Shown here piece by piece: positions 57,431-64,000 of a DNA stretch of 64,000 nucleotides. Within the stretch, counting starts at the first letter, position 1; every line of letters starts with the position of its first letter. Where the stretch lies: NCBI GenBank assembly GCA_025617745.1, contig CM046855.1, positions 49,145,813-49,209,812 of the forward strand, read 5' to 3'. Below the pieces are notes generated by a model. It was given only the letters and a program-made list of their open reading frames with translations. It searched no databases and was not told the DNA's origin. The stretch comes from Heliocidaris erythrogramma (taxonomy: Eukaryota > Echinodermata > Echinoidea > Camarodonta > Echinometridae). A program made the position numbers and the translations under genes.

Positions 57431-57872
57431 TTGGGGGAGGGGGAGGTTTTAATCTATAATATTCATTCGGTATGATTAATTTGAGTACACTGTGTACTAT
57501 ACATGTATATTTATTTATATTATGTATTACTGAAGACTGTCCTTATGATGTTGTGTACATGAACTAAAAATGAAGATGTATGATTTTTCATTTGTACTCA
57601 ATGAATGCAATAAAGAATGTTATAAACAAACAAAAAAAAAAGATAGGGAGGGGGAGGGTGGGGGAAGGCTATGATCTATATTATTCATTCAGTATGAATT
57701 TGAATGTATTATGTACTATATATTTCATTATATTATGTATTTCTGAAAGTTGTATAATTTTCTATACATTTTGGAAATTGTGTTATGTACATCCATTAAA
57801 AATGAAGTTGTATGATTTTCATTTGTACTGAATGAATGCAATAAAGAATGCTAAAAAACAAAAAATAGGTAC
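57431..57872 (+). repeat. Two tandem units of about 222 bp, each ending in AATAAAGAATG
   Basis: ATTCATTCGGTATGA (57461) and ATTCATTCAGTATGA (57683) mark the units. Both end with GAATGCAATAAAGAATG and an A-rich run, like copied 3' ends of a retroelement. Confidence 0.7.
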
Positions 57873-57949
57873 ACCGTACTATTGTGCGTACACGTGAGTA
57901 TCATGTTCGTTACTGTTAATAGTAGGGCAGCACTAGGGTATACCTTTAA

Positions 57950-60000
57950 TTAATAACAACGCCTCTTTGTTTTTTAATCCAACTAATGACCATGAGATTT
58001 TAGAAATTGTCCGATTATTAAATGATACAAAATCAAGTGGAGTTTTAAGTTCATCTCCTAAAACAAATTATTTATTACATAACATCTCCACTGACTCACA
58101 TCTATAATCTATCCCTCTCCTCGGGAATATTTCCTGATGCACTGAACATTGCGAAAGTAATTCCCATCCACAAAAAAGATGATCCATCTTTAATAAGTAA
58201 CTATCGTCCGATTTCTTTACTGTCAAGCATATCCAAAATACTGGGGGGAAAATGGCTACAAGAGATTATATACTTTTGGGGCTACAAATAATGTACTTAC
58301 TCCCAACCAATATGGATTCCGAAAGAGCCTTTCAACTGACTATGCAATCCTTGAATTAATTGATAAAATTACTAAATCCCTCTCTAAAAATGAGCACATA
58401 ATTGGAATTATTATGGACCTTTCGAAAGCATTCGATACCATTGATCATTCAATTCTAATACAAAAACTTAGGCATTATGGAATAAGGGGAAATACCCTAT
58501 CTTGGTTTACAAGTTACATTTCCAATAGATCCCAATTTGTTCAATATAATAGTAGATCACAAACATCCGCTATAAAATTTGGCGTCCCCCAAGGATCCAT
58601 TTTGGGTCCACTCCTTTTTCTAATTTATGTTAACGACATTGTCCATTCTGCGCCATCATTATCATATATATTATTTGCAGATGACACTAATGTATTTCAT
58701 TCCCATAAGGATTTAAATGAACTACTTGAAACAAATAATACACAATTAATCAATATATCCAATTGGTTTAAATGCAATAAACTTTCGTTAAATATAAGTA
58801 AAACTAACTTCATACACTTTAAGACTGCGAGTTCAGCAAATTTTTTCCACGACGATATAATAATTGACGATATTACCGTTACTAGTAAAATAGTAAGAAT
58901 CAACAAAATTCTTGCGTGTGTTAATAGATTCTAATTTAACGTGGAAAATCACATTGATAACATATCATCTAACATATCAAGAGGAGTAGTTATATTAAAC
59001 AAACTAAAAAAACAGTTTACCTCAAAAATCCTTATTTATATTGTATAATGCGCTAGTTTATCCGTATTTATCTTACTGTAACCTGGCATGGGGAAATTCC
59101 TACATAACAAGAATTAATTCCTTACTTTTACTCCAGAAAAAAGCGCTGCGCATTTGTACGTCTTCGCACTATTTAGCAAACACAGATCCATTATTTTACA
59201 AACTCAAAACACTTAAAATATATGACATTCATGTATTCCAAACGGCTATTTTTATGTTTAAATTCTCGAAACAATCTCTACCTTCAAAATGCTTTCATTC
59301 AAAAGTCCAGCGTTCATTCCTATCCAACTCGTCATTCTTCTGATATTCACTTGAACAATCCCAGACTATTCCTGGCGCAAAAAAAAAACTATTAGACACA
59401 ATGGTCCTGATATATGGAACTCACTACCTGGAAATATATAATCTGCCTCTTCTCATTTTTCTTTTAAAGCTCTAATGAAGAAACATTTCTGCTAAATTAC
59501 AACCATGAATGATTGCTTTGAATATCGACCCCTGATTGTCCTGTCCCTTGTTAAAACTCAACTTCCCTCCATACAATTACATTCTCTGCAAAACCATAAT
59601 CCCCAGCTTCCCTTAAAATTACAATGTGGCGATTCATATTAAAGTGAATCTCAATGTATGCAATTTTCTTGAATTTACAATATGGCGAATTATTTATATA
59701 TTTATTTCCTGAATCCTCCTCATCTATACGCATGTAATTTTTGCCCTCTGCATTTTGTAAATAATTGTACCTACATCATCAAATGTTTTATATCGAATTA
59801 TACCTATAATACTCACTGTATTATTGGTACGTGTATATGTTATCACTATGTAAGATGGTTACATTCATGATGTAAACACTCAATTATTTCTATGTAAGTT
59901 TATCGCATCATCCTTTATATGTTATGTTTGAAAGCAACTGTTGTTTAACATTAATTATGAAATAAATGCAGAAAAGCATCTGCAAACAAACAAACAAACA
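57950..60000 (+). mobile_element. Broken LINE, CR1/Jockey-type, reverse transcriptase part
   Basis: The 5' end is missing. EILEIVRLLNDTKSSG, then IPIHKKDDPS and NYRPISLLSSISKIL, then QYGFRKSLSTDYAI are read in shifting frames. The best open part (58413-58934) has MDLSKAFDTIDHSI, GVPQGSILGPLLFL and YILFADDTN. A distal fragment (59041-59343) reads LYPYLSYCNLAWGNSY-like sequence, the standard C-terminal reverse transcriptase region. Several stops and frame changes show it is dead. It ends at a (CAAA)n-type tail near 59980-60000. Confidence 0.8.
58413..58934 (+). pseudogene. LINE reverse transcriptase fragment (173 residues)
   Basis: Open frame holding the fingers-palm core: SKAFDTIDHSILIQKL, then FGVPQGSILGPLLFLIYVN, then FADDTNVFHSHKDL, then CNKLSLNISKTNFIHF. 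It is a piece of a larger LINE protein with upstream and downstream parts out of frame. Confidence 0.8.
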
Positions 60001-60299
60001 TTAAAAATTAAAAATCTCGTTATCATTATCGTAACCGGACAAATGTGCCCAGCCCAGATTTGCACAGATGAAAAAGTAAGGAAATATGAAAATAAGAAAG
60101 GTAAGAAACAACACAATGAAAGATTTTTTATTGCTCCCACATGCTGCCTATTATTGTTTGTATTAGTTTGTATTACAACAACCAATGAGGAGAGCCTTTA
60201 AACAGAATTTATCATTTCTTATAGGTAATCCCCAGGCATTGGTTGTTGTCTATGTCACACTTATGTTATTTTTGTTTGAAAATTGTTCTCATGTTATGT

Positions 60300-60345
60300 T
60301 CCTGGAAATTAAATAAATAAAATAAAATAAAATAAAATTTTGCAA
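60300..60345 (+). repeat. (AAATA)n tail
   Basis: AAATAAATAAAATAAAATAA-type tail of an unidentified retroelement 3' end. Confidence 0.5.
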
Positions 60346-60379
60346 AAAAGGGAGTAGAATATAAGTTAAGAAGAGGATG

Positions 60380-60900
60380 CACTCTGATAAAGATGAAAAT
60401 GATGACGAAATTATGCTGTTATAATATTTATGACGAAAATAATGGAAATGATTATGATGATAATAACGATAAAGATAATGATTATCATGGTGATCATGGT
60501 CAGAATGACGACGATAATGATAATAATGGAGATATTTATGTTAAAGATGACAATGATGATGATGATGATAATGATAATGGAGATATTTATGCTAAAGATG
60601 GCAATGATGATGATGATGATGATAATGATGATAATGGAGATATTTATGCTAAAGATGACGATGATGATGATGATAATGATGATAATAGAGATATTTATGC
60701 TAAAGATGACGATGATCATGATGATTATGATGATGAAAATGATGAAAATAATGAAGATGAAAATGATGATTAAGATCATGATGATGATGACAAATACGAC
60801 GACAATCACGATTATGGTGATGATCATGATGGCATTGAAAAGGATGACGGATATTATGATAGTGATGATGGGAAATGTATAATGACCGAAATTGCGATGA
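60380..60900. repeat. GAT minisatellite with 51-57-bp unit
   Basis: GGAGATATTTATGCTAAAGA recurs near 60528, 60579, 60636 and 60688, with GATGATGATGAT fill. The frames give an Asp/Asn-rich or Met/Ile-rich peptide, as expected of the repeat. Confidence 0.85.
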
Positions 60901-62815
60901 TGATGTTGATAATGATGAGTAGAGCGGAAAGGAGCCCAAAGTAAAGAAAAAAACCAACAACAATAACAAAAAAATGAAAAACTAAAGGAAAGAGAAAACC
61001 TGTAAAGCCCCTTTAAATTTCATTCCGGGTATAGGTGTAACTTTTATTGCGGTTTTAAATCATGATATAAACATATTTATCTGACTTTCATTTTCCATTG
61101 TGTCCCTTAATTCGTCTGGCCAAGAGTTTTCTTTATCACAATGCGAAACAAAGTATATGAAAAGTGAGATTGATCTGGTGGTCATGTTCTGTGAATTTAT
61201 GGAGTATTTCCAATCGTCTACACACCTTTTTTTCTTCGAAGTGTTCTATATAGGGAAAGAAGAAACACTCTTCCCCTCGTTTTCCCTAATTATGCAAATT
61301 ATAATTATAAAATTTAATGCCTTTTATTGATTCTGTGACGAAGTATGTTAGCGTAAGGCGGAGTCCCTCTACATCGTGCATGGATCAGTGTGACCAGCGG
61401 CTATAGATATTATATTATACTAAAAAGCATCGAAAATTATGCTAAATAATTATGCTAAACGATGTTGGGGGTCATCGATGTGGGGTGTTTATTTTTACTC
61501 TAAAATTCTCAGACAAGCAACAAAAAAAACGTCATCGGCCTTTTCGCGTGTGTGTTACTCCAAAATTTTCTGAAAGGCACAGAAAAGGCAAACAAGAAAA
61601 AAAAATCAAGGCAATCAGCATTTTCAGCTGTCTTTTTACTACAACATTAATTTTGCAAAGATTCTCAGAAAACTCAATACTCTACAATTATGCCAAAAAG
61701 CATAATTATACCAAATCTGGCAACTGTGACATGTTTACTCCCATGACTCCCCTCAACAGCGTTTGCAAGACCAACAAAAATCAACAAACTTTAAAGTGGG
61801 TCTACAACTCACAGTGCTGCCATTAAAATTCCTTACTCCACCCCTCTACTGTTTATCAATTTCTGGATACGCCATTTCATAATTTCATCAAATAAGAACA
61901 GTTTGACAAGTCAACAAGTTTCTTTCTTTCAAATTTCTTTCTTTCTTTCTTTTATTAACATTATTTTTTATTATTCGCCACCAGAACTTACAGATCATGG
62001 CGATTTATTCTGTTTTTATCTTACTTTGATATTATTTTATGCACTATACATTCGGATTTTTTTCTTTGCCTTCTGCTTACGCTTAGCTCTTGAAGTAGTG
62101 ATCACTTCAAAATTTTCTCCTTCTTTTATATACATAATTCATTCCCTTTAGATTAATCATATACTTGCCATGTCTTACGTGTATAGGCCTCGTTATAATA
62201 CTTTATCCTGCTTTTTGCAAGGATTAATTTGTTTTTAAATGTTTATTGTAACATTCACTCTCTTTTTCATTTCATCTAAACTAGTTTAAATTTACTCCAG
62301 TCTTTTTTATCGGACAATGGTTTCGATAAAGCGCTATGTTTCCTGAAATACAGAGTGAAGGTACAAAAAAAAACAATAAAGACATGACGACAATGAACCA
62401 CAACTATAAGTAGGCTTACTTTTCAAGAGCCATTGACGCACAGCTTGAATCCTTTAAGAAAGAAACTCTCTTCTCTCATCTTTTCTTTGTTGATCTATTT
62501 TCAGTCTCCTATCCTCCCTCCTTCCTACCCCTTCCTCCTTCCGTCTCTTCCCTCCCTCCCTCCCTCATTCCGATTATCTCCTTCACACCGCTATCATCTT
62601 TATCACTCATCATGATCTTCGTCACCGCCCATGCCCTCTCATCACCATTGCCTCTTATCTTTGTTTATTTGTAAGTTTACTGAAATACTCTGAGGACGCT
62701 GACGAAATAGAAAATGAAATGAAGATGAAATGAAGATGACGACACAACCGTCTTACAAAAAAATATTAATGATTATCATGATTATAGTGTTGCTATTACA
62801 ACTACTTCAACCACA
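60901..62815. other. Intergenic stretch, nothing recognised
   Basis: CTTTCTTTCTTTC near 61935 and pyrimidine-rich sequence at 62500-62580. No exon with convincing splice sites. Confidence 0.5.
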
Positions 62816-62990
62816 ATCAACGAATCCTCCACCACCATCACCACCTACATATACCTACCTACCACAATTACCATCACCACCACCACCACTACCACTACCA
62901 TCACCACCACCACCACCACCACCAGTCCACCACCAGTACCCATCAACATTCACAACCACCACCAACACCATCATCATCGCAAGAAATAAG
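62816..62990. repeat. ACC simple repeat
   Basis: CACCACCACCATCACCACC-type repeat; its proline-rich frame is not considered coding. Confidence 0.8.
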
Positions 62991-63518
62991 TGATCTTACT
63001 ATTCGACTAGCAGAGATATATATCAATGGTGAAATATAAATGATATCTGATAATTTAATAATGAATGTTCCTAAGCATCCATAAAGCTTTACCCGATTGA
63101 AAGCTGTATCCCTGTGAAGATCTCGCTCTCTACCGGAAATATCACACAGTCGTTTCGATTTAGGGGAAACACTGCCCTATTATCAACTGCATAAAAATAA
63201 CCACTAGGCAGACCCTTAAATTGTTAACTGCCGAGATCGATGACGTATAATGAACGGAATTAAATCTCTTTCACTTCATTTCAGGCAGATATTTGAACAT
63301 GCGCTTTCAGTATAGTCCGTTGGAGGCGCATGTTTTGAGAGCGCTCGACGTACGGGTAATATGTGTTGCGTAACGCGTTGCAGAGCTGTGGGGAAAACCA
63401 CTTTAAACGTGAAATTCAAAGTTGGAGTTGTAGTTTGCTAGGGCTGCATGAGAAAACTTCTTATCGTACAGTCTGCTTCAGGTACTTGGTGAAACAATCA
63501 TGGATGGGCCAAAAATCT
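62991..63518. other. Intergenic upstream flank, nothing recognised
   Basis: No gene is seen before the TATA-like box that follows. Confidence 0.4.
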
Positions 63519-63526
63519 TATATAAA
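63519..63526 (+). promoter_or_regulatory. TATA-like box before a candidate first exon
   Basis: TATATAAAG-type sequence lies about 215 bases before the ATG at 63741. Match by sequence only. Confidence 0.35.
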
Positions 63527-63740
63527 GTCCAGCAAAGCAGGATGGATTCAAATCAAAGTCGAGTCTTCTATAGACTGATATTACTCTTTGACAACTTATT
63601 ATGCCCGTTGTGCAGTTTAACATTAGCATTTGAAAAGAACACGTTTATTTCTAAAATAATATTATTAACATCCGTACTAACTTTGGAAAGATATTTTGCG
63701 CCTAGACGAGGAATATTGAACGAGCTTTATCAATTTAGTA

Positions 63741-63798
63741 ATGGCGATGTTCGATGCAACTTATTTCGTCGTCATTTTTGCGATGGCAATACTTATGG
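63741..63798 (+). CDS. Candidate first coding exon, signal-peptide-like (partial)
   Basis: ATG at 63741 opens MAMFDATYFVVIFAMAILM, a short charged/polar start followed by a hydrophobic core, then a consensus donor (G|gtaaga) at 63799. The exon would end in phase 1. The rest of the gene would lie beyond 64000. An overlapping frame in another register also runs here, so this is a proposal, not a firm gene. Function unknown. Confidence 0.35.
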
Positions 63799-64000
63799 GT
63801 AAGACAATTTCATTTTACTTTTACTCAAAAAGATGGAATCGAGAAAAGGAGATGATCGCCCTCGGAAAGTTCCCGAGCTAAATTGAACCAGTAAACAATT
63901 ATATGTATTTTACATTTTAATATTCATATGTATATTCTTTAAAACCTTATTCGTTTGATTGAAATATATAATTATAGTTGTAGATTACTTTGTCTATCAA

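Noticed and set aside
60393-60969. Asp/Asn-rich 126-residue frame and Ile-rich reverse frame
   Set aside because: They come from the GAT minisatellite. No promoter, splice or polyA evidence beyond chance.
62730-62993. Pro-rich frame
   Set aside because: Translation of an ACC simple repeat.
1-64000. CRISPR array, rRNA genes, bacterial operons, riboswitches
   Set aside because: None seen; the sequence has spliced genes and eukaryotic repeats throughout.

Overview
The window is eukaryotic, AT-rich nuclear DNA from an animal. Genes are split by GT-AG introns, use the standard code, and are outweighed by transposons, tRNA-headed SINEs, foldback MITEs and microsatellites. The repeat style (AATTCTAC- and TTTGAA-tailed LINEs, sea-urchin-like SINE cores, G/C homopolymer repeats, many TTAA or TA MITEs) and the gene content suggest a marine invertebrate deuterostome, most likely an echinoderm of sea-urchin type. 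This is an inference; no marker gene fixes the species.

Layout. 0-6.2 kb: a Ty3/Gypsy LTR retrotransposon on the minus strand, cut by the window edge, with its pol and gag regions and a probable LTR. 6.2-9.1 kb: small repeats and a TA-flanked MITE. 9.16-13.1 kb: a near-complete non-LTR retrotransposon (LINE) with a 1222-residue endonuclease/reverse transcriptase frame and its own 3' stem-loop and octamer tail. 13.1-16.5 kb: a perfect hairpin, a CpG-rich candidate promoter and two TTAA-flanked MITE units. 16.58-30.79 kb: the main host gene, a 20-exon TMEM145-like protein (signal peptide, luminal GOLD-like region, seven membrane segments, very long repeat-bearing cytosolic tail; about 1105 residues by my splice model). 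33.06-34.90 kb: a three-exon gene for a small secreted cysteine-rich protein with TIL-like features. 35-64 kb: mostly non-genic, with broken LINEs at 35.1 and 58 kb, a perfect 267-bp palindrome at 38.7 kb, SINEs, foldback MITEs, an ACT satellite and a run of poly-G/C-bearing repeats at 53-56 kb. At the right edge a possible first exon of another secreted or membrane protein begins at 63741.

The two supported genes lie on the plus strand but share no evident pathway. The TMEM145-like gene shows evolution of its tail: every exon after the membrane domain is phase 0-0, one pair of small exons is tandemly duplicated, and one large exon carries four 39-40-residue repeats. Exon models rest on reading frame continuity and splice consensus only; no transcript evidence was available.
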